Assembly (NCBI RefSeq): GCF_017114825.1
Contig: NZ_JADEVO010000008.1
Location: forward strand, 1-64,000
DNA from: Pseudomonas gregormendelii
GTDB taxonomy: Bacteria > Pseudomonadota > Gammaproteobacteria > Pseudomonadales > Pseudomonadaceae
Direction: 5' to 3'
Length of the DNA stretch: 64,000 bases
Position 1 is the stretch's first letter. Every line of letters starts with the position of its first letter. Below, one piece after another: positions 1 through 8,514 of this stretch. Under the pieces are notes generated by a model. It was not told where the DNA came from and made no database searches. It saw only the letters and a list, made by a program, of their open reading frames with translations. The translations under genes were made by a program, and so were the position numbers.

Positions 1-1
1 G

Positions 2-1381
2 CCACCGCCACCGCCACCACCGCCACCCCAGCCCACTGAAACGAATTCAGCGGCTCGGCAGTCAGGGGGCGTTCACTCAGAGTCGGTAGAAACCGCTTCT
101 GTTATCCCCTCTGGCGCGCGTGCTTTGGTGATCGGCCAGCTTGAAGATGGGTTCGAGAAAGGGTTCGGGCTCAAGCCGGCCAGCGATCGTGGGCCGCGCG
201 TTGAGCCAGAAGACCCTTCTATAACAATACTGGCGAAAGCCAAGGCCGCGCTCAAGCGCACTTCGACAAGTAATGGTACTGCGCAAGTAGATACGGGGTG
301 GTCAAGAAATTCGGCTGATACCTCGTTAGACTTCGGGCACGGGAATAGCTCCGCCTCTTCGAGCCTCTCCGCTCTTACGACCACCCCGGAATTCAGCACG
401 AGTAATCTGATCGAGCCGTCGCCGGATCAGGGCGACGGCTATACACCATTGGATTTAACGAATCTCCCCGTCGATAAGCTAGCCAACAAGGACTACTGGA
501 ATTCGAGGCGGAAGGAGGCGAGCGCATCGGCGGCGACGCCTGCGTCGCACGCTCTACCTGCAGATGCAGAGACAGGTCAAATCACGACTGTGCAACATTC
601 ATCGGATGAGGTCACTGCCGGGCGGTCAGCGAGTCCGGTTATTAGGGATGTCGAGGACATATCTCAACATGAGGACGCCAGTGTTGTAACGACACTCGAA
701 CAGCGGTTGTCTTGGCAGGTGTGGAATAAGCTGCCAACAGTCGGCGTAACAGAATCGGAAAAAACCGACTCTAATATCGACGAAGATCCTCCTGAGGCGC
801 CCCCAGCGATAACCCCAACGACGTGGTTGAATTCTCCGTCAAGAAAAATTAAGCAATTTGAGGAGCAGGCAGGCGGTGGAAGGCGCGTACTTGCAGTAAA
901 TACACCGCTTGCGCAACAACTCAACAATTTGGGGGACCGCGGTACTACCTCGCGTTTAGTGCTTCCTGGTGGCCAGACGGATTCTTCCAGCGCGGCTACA
1001 AATTATGATGTGCTAACGGACATTCTGAAGGCTCAAGATAAGCTCAAGCCCTCCAATACAGGTTATAGCCGTGCGCGGGAAGCTCTGGTGCAGTCAATTG
1101 CTTCGGCTGATACCGCGTCCAATGTCGGGCGCGACAATATGGCCGCCCTTGCGGATCGCTCCTCTAGCGCGACCACCGCGGCCATCGGTACTGGCGCCGA
1201 TGTTGTGGACAAGGATCAAGCGCAGAATCGTGTGCACTCGAGCCCTGTGTTCAAACTGCCATCAATGAGGAAGTCCAAAATAGTACCGGCGAAAGTATAT
1301 CCCAAGGTTAATACTGACAACACGTTTGCCGGTTCGGTGTCCTCTGGCTCCGCCACGAGGGGCCGGGCTTTCCTGGTATGA
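2..1381 (+). CDS. Partial Pro/Ser/Thr-rich protein at the sipA position of the T3SS locus
   Basis: The frame is open from base 2 to the TGA at 1379-1381, so the 5' end lies outside the window; a TTG at 125 is only an internal codon. The visible 459 residues begin with a run of nine prolines and continue as low-complexity, Ser/Thr/Ala/Asp-rich sequence with no membrane segment and no domain I recognise. The last codons overlap the ATG of the acyl carrier gene (ATGA). In Salmonella SPI-1 the gene just before iacP is sipA, so by position this is a candidate secreted effector. I see no convincing similarity to SipA's actin-binding C terminus. The disordered composition fits a secreted or chaperone-bound protein, but function is inferred from context only. 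Confidence 0.6.
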   Translation, partial: PPPPPPPPPQPTETNSAARQSGGVHSESVETASVIPSGARALVIGQLEDGFEKGFGLKPASDRGPRVEPEDPSITILAKAKAALKRTSTSNGTAQVDTGWSRNSADTSLDFGHGNSSASSSLSALTTTPEFSTSNLIEPSPDQGDGYTPLDLTNLPVDKLANKDYWNSRRKEASASAATPASHALPADAETGQITTVQHSSDEVTAGRSASPVIRDVEDISQHEDASVVTTLEQRLSWQVWNKLPTVGVTESEKTDSNIDEDPPEAPPAITPTTWLNSPSRKIKQFEEQAGGGRRVLAVNTPLAQQLNNLGDRGTTSRLVLPGGQTDSSSAATNYDVLTDILKAQDKLKPSNTGYSRAREALVQSIASADTASNVGRDNMAALADRSSSATTAAIGTGADVVDKDQAQNRVHSSPVFKLPSMRKSKIVPAKVYPKVNTDNTFAGSVSSGSATRGRAFLV

Positions 1382-1647
1382 GGGAGGCTAACCTGGGCCA
1401 ACTTGAGCATGACAAAATCGTCAGCGAGATCATTTGCCGCACCCTGTTGGTGGATATAGCGGCGCTGCAACCCAGCCATCACCTGGTCGAAGACCTCGGT
1501 GCCGATTCATTAAACCTGCTGGAGATCGTACTGGATATCAACGAAGCGTTTGCCATTGAACTGCCCCCCGAAGGCGTCGCCAAAGTGCGCCGGGTAGAGG
1601 ACTTGTTCAGATTGGTCCTACAGACTTTTAACGTTTCCGGAGTTTGA
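1378..1647 (+). CDS. iacP: Acyl carrier protein of the T3SS locus, IacP-like
   Basis: An 89-residue acyl carrier protein. The 4'-phosphopantetheine attachment site is clear: Ser in LGADSLNLLEIV near residue 40, within the usual four-helix carrier length. It overlaps the upstream gene by ATGA and is followed by a hairpin, so the two form the end of a transcript. In Salmonella, iacP sits between sipA and the sptP/hilA side of SPI-1 and has been linked to effector secretion and virulence. The same position here supports a dedicated T3SS carrier rather than the fatty-acid synthase AcpP. Whether it is phosphopantetheinylated, and what acyl group it carries, cannot be read from sequence. Confidence 0.85.
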   Translation: MREANLGQLEHDKIVSEIICRTLLVDIAALQPSHHLVEDLGADSLNLLEIVLDINEAFAIELPPEGVAKVRRVEDLFRLVLQTFNVSGV

Positions 1648-1659
1648 TAGTTAACTAGT

Positions 1660-1688
1660 TGCGCGCCCTTTGGCGGGGCGCGTCGTTT
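1660..1688 (+). terminator. GC-rich hairpin after iacP
   Basis: Complementary arms GCGCGCCC and GGGGCGCG around a short loop, followed by a short TTT. It lies just past the iacP stop and before the regulator gene. The T-run is weak, so this is a probable rather than certain terminator. Confidence 0.5.
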
Positions 1689-1875
1689 AATTGATGTCCT
1701 GATTTGTCTTGTTGTATGCCGCTTTAACTTGTAGGAAGAGTACTAAAAGTCCGTAGTCCATGCATCATGCCGACCCTCCCTTGATATAGTTCGCCGCTCA
1801 TGCAGGGCAATGCCCCCTGACGTTATGTTTTAACGCTCGAACAGGCGTGGTTAATTTACCTTGGAGGGAGTCAAC

Positions 1876-3546
1876 GTGAGCTCGGGAAGTGCTGCGGTTC
1901 TATCGTCAACAAACTCGTTTATCTTCGGTTCCTGGGAGTTGTGCAGCGACGGTTTGCTCTTGCACAAGGGCAATCAACTGCATCTGCCGCCCAAGGAGTT
2001 GCACGTACTGCGTTTATTGTTGAGTTCGGCGGGCTCCCTGGTGTCCAAGGAATTGTTGTTGTCCCGGGTCTGGCCCAATTGCGATATCGCCGAAGAATCC
2101 CTGACGCGCTGTATTTATACATTGCGCAAGGTGTTTGGGCGCGATAATGGCTATATCAAGACCCTGTATGGCAAAGGTTATCGTTTTGTCGGCGAGGTGA
2201 CCGAGCGCCGCGGTACGTCGGCGGGCGCGGCGTCGATGGTGCCATCGTTGCTGGTGTTGCCGGTGGCTGGGCACGGCGACGGTTGCATGTTTAACGTGCA
2301 CCGCGAAGTCGTGCGGCAACTGGCGACGGCTTTTGGTGAAAGCCTGTGCGTGTTTTCGGCCGGTGTCACGGCCGGTGTCGAGGAGGGCGGCTACCTGGCA
2401 CTGGTCGAGCGCCTGCAGGCCGATTACTACCTGAGCTTTCGTTGCGTCGAGCGCGACCTGGCCTGGACCGGTTCCGTCGAATTGGTGCGTGGGGCCGATC
2501 ACGTGGTGTTGCACAGTGAGGTGCTGGTCGAGGTCACCCACCTGGACCAGGCGATGCAGCAAGTGGTGTTGCTGATCGCCGATCGCCTGCCGGGCTTGCG
2601 TGCGCAGGTGCCGCCCTGCAGTTCCTATCCGCTGGCGCTGGCCTATGGCAATGGGTTGCTCGGGTTGCAAGCCTATACGCCCGAGGGGGTGGGCGAGGCG
2701 TTGGTCGAATTTATGCGCTGCGTGCAAATGGACTCCGGTTACGCGCCCTTGTGGTGTGGCCTGGCGGATACTTACCTGGCCATGGCCAATCTGGGGCTCA
2801 AGGACCATCATTGGGCGTTAGCCCAGGCGTATAAGGCCTTGACCAGGGCGCTCACGCTGGAGCCGGAAAATACCCAGGCCTCGGCCCGGCTGGCGTTGCT
2901 GACCAGCCTGCAGGGGGTGCCGCATGCGGCCGAAGCGTTGTTTCGGCCGGTGCTGTTGGGCGCTGACCGGGCCGGGGCGCAGTATCACTACGCCTGGCAT
3001 CTGTGGTGCTGCGGGCGATTCGGCCAGGCATTGGACGCGATTGAACAGTCCCTGGAGCACGATTGCTCCTCGGTGGCCGCATGGTTATTGCGCGCGCGAA
3101 TCGAGCTGGAGATCGATGCGCTGCATGCGCTTGATGTGATTCGGCAGGCGATCAGCGTGCTGGGCCAGCGGCATCCGGTGATCAATGCCATGCACGCGCT
3201 GATTCTCGACGTCGGTGGTGATCCGCTGACGGCGCAGGCGGTGCTGGAGCGTGGCGGGTTGCTCGGGGGGCAGGCGGGCGAGATCGAGTTGGTGGTGTGT
3301 TATGTGCAGGCCGCCTTCGACAAGGGCGCCGCGCGCGAACGTTATCAGCGCTGGTGCGTGGCCTCGGAGCATCCGCCCTTGTGTCCGGCGCAACTGCCGG
3401 TGCTGCGCCGGCTCGACGGTGATCGTGTGGTCGCGCAACTGTGGCGTGAGCTGGAGGGTAAATCCTGCCCCTGGTGGCGGGCCCGGCTGGGCGATCCGCG
3501 CCTGCAAGGGCTGGCACAACCGGCTGACCAGCGATTGCTGGCATGA
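1876..3546 (+). CDS. hilA: HilA-type transcriptional regulator (OmpR-like winged helix plus TPR-like repeats)
   Basis: A 556-residue protein, close to Salmonella HilA (553). A GTG start at 1876 is preferred because GGAGGG lies seven bases upstream; the frame could also open at TTG 1861. Residues about 15-110 form an OmpR/PhoB-type winged-helix DNA-binding domain without a receiver domain (motifs LPPKELHVLRLL, SLTRCIYTLRK, YGKGYRFVG). The remainder, about 240-500, is Ala/Leu-rich helical repeat sequence of tetratricopeptide type. In SPI-1 systems HilA activates the prg/org and inv/spa operons. Here its stop overlaps the start of iagB, so it appears to be the first gene of the operon it would be expected to control. 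That arrangement suggests autoregulation, which is inference. Confidence 0.85.
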   Translation: MSSGSAAVLSSTNSFIFGSWELCSDGLLLHKGNQLHLPPKELHVLRLLLSSAGSLVSKELLLSRVWPNCDIAEESLTRCIYTLRKVFGRDNGYIKTLYGKGYRFVGEVTERRGTSAGAASMVPSLLVLPVAGHGDGCMFNVHREVVRQLATAFGESLCVFSAGVTAGVEEGGYLALVERLQADYYLSFRCVERDLAWTGSVELVRGADHVVLHSEVLVEVTHLDQAMQQVVLLIADRLPGLRAQVPPCSSYPLALAYGNGLLGLQAYTPEGVGEALVEFMRCVQMDSGYAPLWCGLADTYLAMANLGLKDHHWALAQAYKALTRALTLEPENTQASARLALLTSLQGVPHAAEALFRPVLLGADRAGAQYHYAWHLWCCGRFGQALDAIEQSLEHDCSSVAAWLLRARIELEIDALHALDVIRQAISVLGQRHPVINAMHALILDVGGDPLTAQAVLERGGLLGGQAGEIELVVCYVQAAFDKGAARERYQRWCVASEHPPLCPAQLPVLRRLDGDRVVAQLWRELEGKSCPWWRARLGDPRLQGLAQPADQRLLA

Positions 3547-4007
3547 GGCGCCAGGCCGTGGTTGCCGGGCTGGCGAGCCTGCTGTGGGTGGGCGGGGTAC
3601 TGGCCGACTGTTGGCAGGAGGCTGCCCGACGGCATGACCTCGAACCGCAATTGCTGATGGCCATTGCCCAGGTGGAGTCCGGCTTCAAGGTCGACGCCAT
3701 CAATCTCAACCGCAACGGTTCGCGGGATATCGGGCTGATGCAAATCAATAGCCAGCACCTGCCGCGCCTGTCCCGGCGCGGTATCACCGAGACGTTGCTG
3801 CTGTCCGATCCCTGTGTCGCGGTCGAGGCGGGGGCCTTGATCCTGGGCGAATTCGTCGCCCGCCATGGGTATAACTGGACGGCGGTCGGGGCCTACAACG
3901 CGGGCAGTTCGCCCGAGCGCGAAGCCTTGCGCCTGCGCTATGCGCGCAAGGTCTGGACGCATTATCACGCCTGGCATGCGCATCGCGGGTCCGCCCGCCG
4001 AATGTGA
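3543..4007 (+). CDS. iagB: IagB-like T3SS lytic transglycosylase
   Basis: A 154-residue exported protein of the IagB/IpgF/PilT-type SLT family, which opens peptidoglycan locally for the secretion apparatus. The N terminus is a Sec signal peptide (hydrophobic core to about residue 21, ...VLADC). The catalytic Glu is in AIAQVESGF (Glu45), followed by the family motif IGLMQIN and by AVGAYNAG. It overlaps the upstream regulator gene by ATGA, the same hilA-iagB order as in Salmonella. Length and motifs are complete. Confidence 0.92.
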   Translation: MRRQAVVAGLASLLWVGGVLADCWQEAARRHDLEPQLLMAIAQVESGFKVDAINLNRNGSRDIGLMQINSQHLPRLSRRGITETLLLSDPCVAVEAGALILGEFVARHGYNWTAVGAYNAGSSPEREALRLRYARKVWTHYHAWHAHRGSARRM

Positions 4008-4127
4008 TCGGATGGCCCTGGCGATGTGCAGAGTCTGATCAGGATTGGCATTAACAGGCTGTTTATCCTGTCGTTCAAATCAAGGCGCGTGGCGCTTTTC
4101 ATGATGATTGGCACGATGGTGGACAGC

Positions 4128-5294
4128 ATGCAGGACTCCCCTGCAATTCAATGTGTATTGCGCGTATTCAACGGCCCGTTGCAGGGGTGTGAATTTAACC
4201 TGGCGCAGCACGGCAACTTTTTCCTGGTGGGCCCCGAGGCACGCTTCTGTGCCGTTGAGCACGTGCCGAGCGTGCCCGAGGACGCTGTTTATATTCCACT
4301 GGAAACGGGCGGTTGCAACTTTGAAGTGTTGCTTGATGACAATGCCCGCAGCGGCTGCCGGCTGCGGGTGCTCGGCCCGCTAGGGGTTGAAGACCGTAGC
4401 CTGGCATTCCAGACGCTGGAAAACATCGAGGGCCTGCAGATTGCCGTGCGCCCGGCGGACGAGCCATGGCTGGACGCGCTGCTGCTGCCGGTCATGCCCG
4501 CGCCGCGCGTGCCGGACCTGGTGCAGGTGCCGGGCAGTCGTACGCAGCAATTGGGCGTTGCGCTGGCATTGTTGCTGGCGCTGGGGGGCGCGGTGTTCGC
4601 CTGGCAGGTGTCCAGGCCCGGCCCGGTGTCGAACGTTGAAGCGCTGATCCGTGGCGCCGACGCCGAGATGACCGTGCTCTACGGCCGGGATCGGGCGGTG
4701 TACGTCTTCGCCGCCACCGAACGTCAGGCCAGTTGGGGCCGCCAGGTGCTGGTGCGCAACGGCTATTCGGCCAGCCAGCTGCTGACCACTTACGGCGAGC
4801 GCGCCCGGCTGGAGGCCTTGTTGCTGGAGCAGGAGCCGCGCCTGGCGTTTCATCGCATCGACCTTGCCGACCCGGCGCAGCCACGGCTGCTGGTCAGTGC
4901 GCAACGCAATGTGCTGACCCCGCAGGCTCAACTGCGGGTGCAGGGCCTGCTGCGCGAGGCCGCGCCTTACGCTCGTGAAATAGTGCTGGTCAGCAGTGAC
5001 GACGGGGTGTTGGCGCGTCATGCCGAACAAGGGCTGCAACGCCTGGCGCTGCCGTTTACCCGCCAGGCCAATGGCGACAGCGTGACCTATCGCGTTGAAG
5101 GCAGCCTGGAAGATGTCGAGTTGCAGGCGCTGAACAGTTATGTCACCCGCTTCAATCAACAGTGGGGCGACCGCTATGTGAACTTTGCAATCGAATTGAA
5201 AGATGACTGGCTCAAGGGCAAGTCTTTTCAATATGGCCCACAGGGCTACATCAAGATGACACCGTCATCCTGGTATTTTCCAAAACCGCTTTAA
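4128..5294 (+). CDS. prgH: PrgH/SctD inner-membrane ring protein
   Basis: A 388-residue protein from the ATG at 4128, which has GGTGG five bases upstream; the frame opens further upstream and ATG 4116 is an alternative. Salmonella PrgH has 392 residues. The N-terminal FHA-like cytoplasmic domain (about 1-115) contains LQGCEFNL. A single membrane segment lies at about 142-161, followed by the periplasmic ring-building domains. The C terminus is strikingly conserved with PrgH: FAIELKDDWLKG, then SFQYGPQGYIKM, ending in WYFPKPL. It forms the outer of the two inner-membrane rings of the needle complex with PrgK. It begins the prgHIJK-orgABC series, 120 bases after iagB. Confidence 0.95.
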   Translation: MQDSPAIQCVLRVFNGPLQGCEFNLAQHGNFFLVGPEARFCAVEHVPSVPEDAVYIPLETGGCNFEVLLDDNARSGCRLRVLGPLGVEDRSLAFQTLENIEGLQIAVRPADEPWLDALLLPVMPAPRVPDLVQVPGSRTQQLGVALALLLALGGAVFAWQVSRPGPVSNVEALIRGADAEMTVLYGRDRAVYVFAATERQASWGRQVLVRNGYSASQLLTTYGERARLEALLLEQEPRLAFHRIDLADPAQPRLLVSAQRNVLTPQAQLRVQGLLREAAPYAREIVLVSSDDGVLARHAEQGLQRLALPFTRQANGDSVTYRVEGSLEDVELQALNSYVTRFNQQWGDRYVNFAIELKDDWLKGKSFQYGPQGYIKMTPSSWYFPKPL

Positions 5295-5315
5295 TCTTTA
5301 GAAGGTAGGTGATGT

Positions 5316-5591
5316 ATGGGTAACCCCACAGCCAATCCACGTGCAAATGCAGTAAATTTTCATTCGGACTTTCTTGGCGCGCAGGCACAAGCCTTCGAAA
5401 CAGGCGCTTCAGGGTTGAAGACCATGCTGGATGCCGCGCTGAAAGATTTGCACGATGATGCGTCTGACCCAATAAAGCTCGCCAAATATCAAGCCGCATT
5501 TTCTTCCTACAATATTTTCCGCAACGCGGCGACCAATACCATCAAGGGCTTCAAGGAAATCGATTCGGCGATCATTGCGGCCGCTCGCTAA
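5316..5591 (+). CDS. prgI: PrgI/SctF needle subunit
   Basis: A 91-residue needle protein, about ten residues longer at the N terminus than Salmonella PrgI (80). The C-terminal half follows the PrgI/MxiH pattern: SDPIKLAKYQAAF, then YNIFRNAATNTIKGFKEID, ending IIAAAR. A ribosome site (GAAGGTAGG) precedes the ATG at 5316. The protein polymerises into the extracellular needle through which substrates pass. It lies 21 bases after prgH. Confidence 0.95.
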   Translation: MGNPTANPRANAVNFHSDFLGAQAQAFETGASGLKTMLDAALKDLHDDASDPIKLAKYQAAFSSYNIFRNAATNTIKGFKEIDSAIIAAAR

Positions 5592-5655
5592 ACGTCATAT
5601 CCGTTTTATCGTCGACAGGTCGGTGACTTGCCGGCGATTTTCATGAGAGTTGTTT

Positions 5656-5964
5656 ATGTCAAATTACGCTATTGCCCCGACGGGACTCAGCTCGTTACAA
5701 ATAGCTGAACTGTCGACTCCGGCTCCGAACGCCGTGGTGTCCCTGGAAAGTCGTCTGATTCAAGGTTTCGCTACCTCTGCGGTGGGCACCGAACAGGATT
5801 ACGCAAAGATCAATGGCATGCTCGATCGCCCGGACATCACCAACCCGGAAGTGCTCAGCCAGTTGCAGATCATGATGGCGCAGTACAACATCGACGTTTC
5901 CCTGCTCAACGTCCTGGTGCGCAAAACCGTGAGCACGGCTGAAACCTTGTTGCGTTCGTCATGA
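5656..5964 (+). CDS. prgJ: PrgJ/SctI inner rod protein
   Basis: A 102-residue protein from the ATG at 5656 (a TTG at 5650 in the same frame is less likely). It has the same size as Salmonella PrgJ (101). The C terminus matches the family: MMAQYNIDVSLLNVLVRK and AETLLRSS. It forms the inner rod that joins the export gate to the needle and takes part in substrate switching. The stop overlaps the start of prgK by ATGA. Confidence 0.93.
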   Translation: MSNYAIAPTGLSSLQIAELSTPAPNAVVSLESRLIQGFATSAVGTEQDYAKINGMLDRPDITNPEVLSQLQIMMAQYNIDVSLLNVLVRKTVSTAETLLRSS

Positions 5965-6689
5965 GATCATTCGGTTGTGTGGTGTTGCTGTGCCTGGCGC
6001 TGGTGGGCTGTCGTCAACCGAGCCTGCTTGAAGGCCTGGACCAGCAGCAGGTCAATGAAGTGGTGTCGGTGCTGCAACGCAACAACATCAGCGCGGACAA
6101 GATCGACAATGGCAAGGTTGGTTATTCGGTGCAGATCGCCCAGGCCGATTTTGCCGCAGCGGTGGACCTGTTGACCCTGTATGCGCTGCCCTCCAAGCCG
6201 CGGGTCGAAGTTGCGCAGATGTTTCCGGCGGATTCACTGGTGGCTTCGCCCCGCGCCGAAAAAGCCCGCCTGTACAGCGCCCTGGAACAACGCCTGGAAC
6301 AGTCCCTGGCGACCATCGGCGGTGTGGTCTCGGCGCGCCTGCACGTCAGCTACGACCTGGAGTCCGGTGAGAGCAAGCGCAAGGCGGCGCCGGTGCATTT
6401 ATCGGCGCTGGTGACCCACGAGCCGGATATCGAACCGCAATTGCTGATCAGCGACATCAAGCGTTTTCTCAAGAACAGCTTCGCCGGCATCGACTATGAA
6501 GATATTTCCGTGGTGCTGTCGCGCCGTGCGCCGATCCAGCATGCCGCGCCTTCGCCGGAACCGCGCTCGCGCGACTTGACACCGCTCTATCTGTTGCTGG
6601 GCCTGGGCCTGGTGCTGGCGGCGGCATGGGCGCTGTGGCTGTATCAACGCAAACGTGCTGACGAGGCCGGCGATGTCGCAGGCCAGTGA
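5961..6689 (+). CDS. prgK: PrgK/SctJ inner-membrane ring lipoprotein
   Basis: A 242-residue YscJ/MxiJ/PrgK lipoprotein (Salmonella PrgK 252). The signal peptide ends in a lipobox with Cys17 (ALVGC). The ring-building domain motifs are intact: EVAQMFPADSLV, PRAEKARLYSALEQRLEQSL and ISDIKRFLKNSFAGIDY. A C-terminal membrane segment lies at about 205-227. With PrgH it forms the inner-membrane double ring. The gene overlaps prgJ by four bases and orgA by 17 bases. Confidence 0.95.
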   Translation: MRSFGCVVLLCLALVGCRQPSLLEGLDQQQVNEVVSVLQRNNISADKIDNGKVGYSVQIAQADFAAAVDLLTLYALPSKPRVEVAQMFPADSLVASPRAEKARLYSALEQRLEQSLATIGGVVSARLHVSYDLESGESKRKAAPVHLSALVTHEPDIEPQLLISDIKRFLKNSFAGIDYEDISVVLSRRAPIQHAAPSPEPRSRDLTPLYLLLGLGLVLAAAWALWLYQRKRADEAGDVAGQ

Positions 6690-7242
6690 AGCCCTCGAGT
6701 TGATTCTGCGCCAGCCTTTTGCCTACCTGCATCCGGAGCGTGGGGGGCTGCCTGCACGGTTCACCGCGCCCGCCGCCCGGGCGCTGCTGGATCAGGCCTT
6801 GTTGCTGGGTCTGGGGCTGAGTGCCGAGCCGGTGCCGCTGCCGGCGCATTCCTGGGCCCAGGCGTGGGTGCGGCATTGGCGGCGGCTGCCGGCGGTCGCC
6901 CGGCTGATGGGCGCCCAGTTGGGCTGGGCGCAACTGGCCATCGGCGCACGCCTGCGCGAACTCGACGAACCCACCCGCAGCTTTGCCCGCCTGTGCCTGG
7001 GCGAGCGTTGCGCCCGCCCGATCCGTGATGCCGACGGGGTGCTGGAAACGCTCGATGCCCTGGGCCTCAACGCCCTGCTGGCCTGGCAGGCGCACATCCC
7101 CCCGGCGCTGTTGCAGCGCCTGGCCCTGCAGTTTTCCCCCCGCGTCGTCGCATTGCAGCAGGCCATGCCCGCGCAAAAGCCGAATGCGTCACTTTTTGTC
7201 TTGGCGGTACAACATGCTCGACTCCATCAGAACCCTGATTGA
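6673..7242 (+). CDS. orgA: OrgA/SctK cytoplasmic sorting-platform protein
   Basis: A 189-residue protein from the ATG at 6673, which has GAGG eight bases upstream; an upstream GTG at 6655 is also in frame. Salmonella OrgA has 199 residues. The sequence is Leu/Ala/Arg-rich, cytoplasmic and without a signal. OrgA/MxiK proteins link the SpaO pods to the inner-membrane ring and help load substrates. Identification rests on gene order (prgK-orgA-orgB), size and general character such as the early LRQPFAYLHPERGGLP segment. It overlaps prgK and orgB. Confidence 0.8.
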   Translation: MSQASEALELILRQPFAYLHPERGGLPARFTAPAARALLDQALLLGLGLSAEPVPLPAHSWAQAWVRHWRRLPAVARLMGAQLGWAQLAIGARLRELDEPTRSFARLCLGERCARPIRDADGVLETLDALGLNALLAWQAHIPPALLQRLALQFSPRVVALQQAMPAQKPNASLFVLAVQHARLHQNPD

Positions 7243-7936
7243 CCCCCCGGCGGCGGATGATCCGCTGATCGTCCGTGCCGACCGCCGCGCCGCCCGCGAG
7301 CGCCGGCTGTTGATGCAGCAGGCGCAGGAGCGGGCCAGAGACTGTGTGGCCGAAGCCGAGGCCGAGACCGACCTGATCCGCGCCCAGGCCTTCCAGGAAG
7401 GCTACTCGCAAGGCGTGCTGCAGGTGGCCGGCGACCTCAGCTAGCTGTTGTTGAGTTCGCGGGTGCTGGCAACCACCCTGCAGGCGCAGCTGCTGCAGGC
7501 GCAGCTGCTGCAGGCAGCGCGTGAGTTGCTGGGTGAGTGGTTGATGGACGAGCAATTGCTCGAGATGCTGGTGCAACGCTGGTCGACCCGGCATGGCGCG
7601 GGGCAGCCCGGCACGTTGCAAATCATCTTGCCGCGCCGTTGCAAGGCGTTGCTGGCCACCTTGCAGGGTACCTTGGCCGAGCAGGGTATCGAGGATGCCC
7701 GGATCAGTTTTCATGAGCGGGAGTGCTACCTGTTTCGCCAGGGCGACCAGGTCATCGAACTCGATATCGAAGCAACCCAACAGCGCCTGGCGCCGCGCCT
7801 GCTGGCCCGGCTCAAGCAGTTGCCGGACAGCGTGCGCAAACTCGACGACGCCTCGGTGCAATTATTCGTTGAATGGGCCGGCAACCTCGACACGCAAAGT
7901 GGCGCGGCCCCTGAAGTGGAAGCGGAGCTTGAATGA
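7214..7936 (+). pseudogene. orgB: OrgB/SctL-like stator gene interrupted by an in-frame TAG
   Basis: One continuous frame of 241 codons from ATG 7214 (inside the end of orgA) to TGA 7934-7936, broken by TAG at 7442-7444 (codon 77). Read through, the product would be about 239 residues, near Salmonella OrgB (226), of the YscL/FliH/HrpE stator family. It has an Arg/Glu/Ala-rich coiled-coil N half (RRAARERRLLMQQAQERA) and a C-terminal domain resembling V-ATPase subunit E. The two parts are in the same frame with no length change, so a single C-to-T change (CAG to TAG) is a simple explanation. A TTG at 7448 could allow reinitiation, but I see no good ribosome site. OrgB links the ATPase to the pods, so loss should weaken or abolish secretion. 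A sequencing error cannot be excluded. Confidence 0.8.
7488..7529 (+). repeat. 15-bp tandem repeat inside orgB
   Basis: The unit CTGCAGGCGCAGCTG occurs twice head to tail (7488-7502, 7503-7517) followed by a partial third, encoding LQAQL-LQAQL-LQA. It lies 44 bases after the premature stop and is a possible slippage site. Confidence 0.8.
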
Positions 7937-8406
7937 CGGACATCAGTAACATCCTGTTGAACGCAGCGTTGCCTGGCGCCGGGCTGGTAGCCGACGCCGT
8001 GGTGCCGTTGGCGCAGCGCCTGGGTGCTCAGGAGCCTCGGGGCGTATCAGGCACTCAGAGCACGCAATCGAAGGCCCGCCCCAACCCCGAATTCGATGCG
8101 TTTTATAACGAGTTTATCGCCTGGGCAGCCGACGGGCCGGGCAAGAAGGCCATCGTTGACTACCTGAAGCAATACACCAATGGCGCTGGCGAAAAAATCT
8201 ACCACACCACCAAGTATCAGCAGGATGTGCTGGCCAAACTTATGGAGCGCATGAAGGCCGAGGGGCTGGAAGGCGAAGATGTTTACAAGGAACTCAGGGA
8301 AGCATTTTCCTCGGTGTCGGCAGCGCACATGTTTTTCCAGGAGTTTTTGCAGGACGTGTTCAAGACGGAAGAGGACGAGGACAGCCGGGAGAATGTTGAC
8401 TGGTAA
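7933..8406 (+). CDS. orgC: OrgC-position protein of the T3SS locus
   Basis: A 157-residue protein overlapping orgB by ATGA. Position (last gene of prgHIJK-orgABC) and size agree with Salmonella OrgC (about 153 residues), a secreted factor reported to promote needle polymerisation. Residues 1-55 are low-complexity with Ser/Thr/Gln, as in secreted proteins; the rest is predicted helical and acidic, ending EEDEDSRENVDW. I cannot confirm residue-level similarity to OrgC from memory, so the name rests mainly on synteny. Confidence 0.55.
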   Translation: MTDISNILLNAALPGAGLVADAVVPLAQRLGAQEPRGVSGTQSTQSKARPNPEFDAFYNEFIAWAADGPGKKAIVDYLKQYTNGAGEKIYHTTKYQQDVLAKLMERMKAEGLEGEDVYKELREAFSSVSAAHMFFQEFLQDVFKTEEDEDSRENVDW

Positions 8407-8514
8407 CTTCCTGCGCTGATTCGTCAAAGCGGCCTATTCAGTGAGCGTAAGGTGCAAGAATTTAACTGCGCATCAAAATACCATGATTTAAATTAAGCAA
8501 GGTGCCTATCTCCA

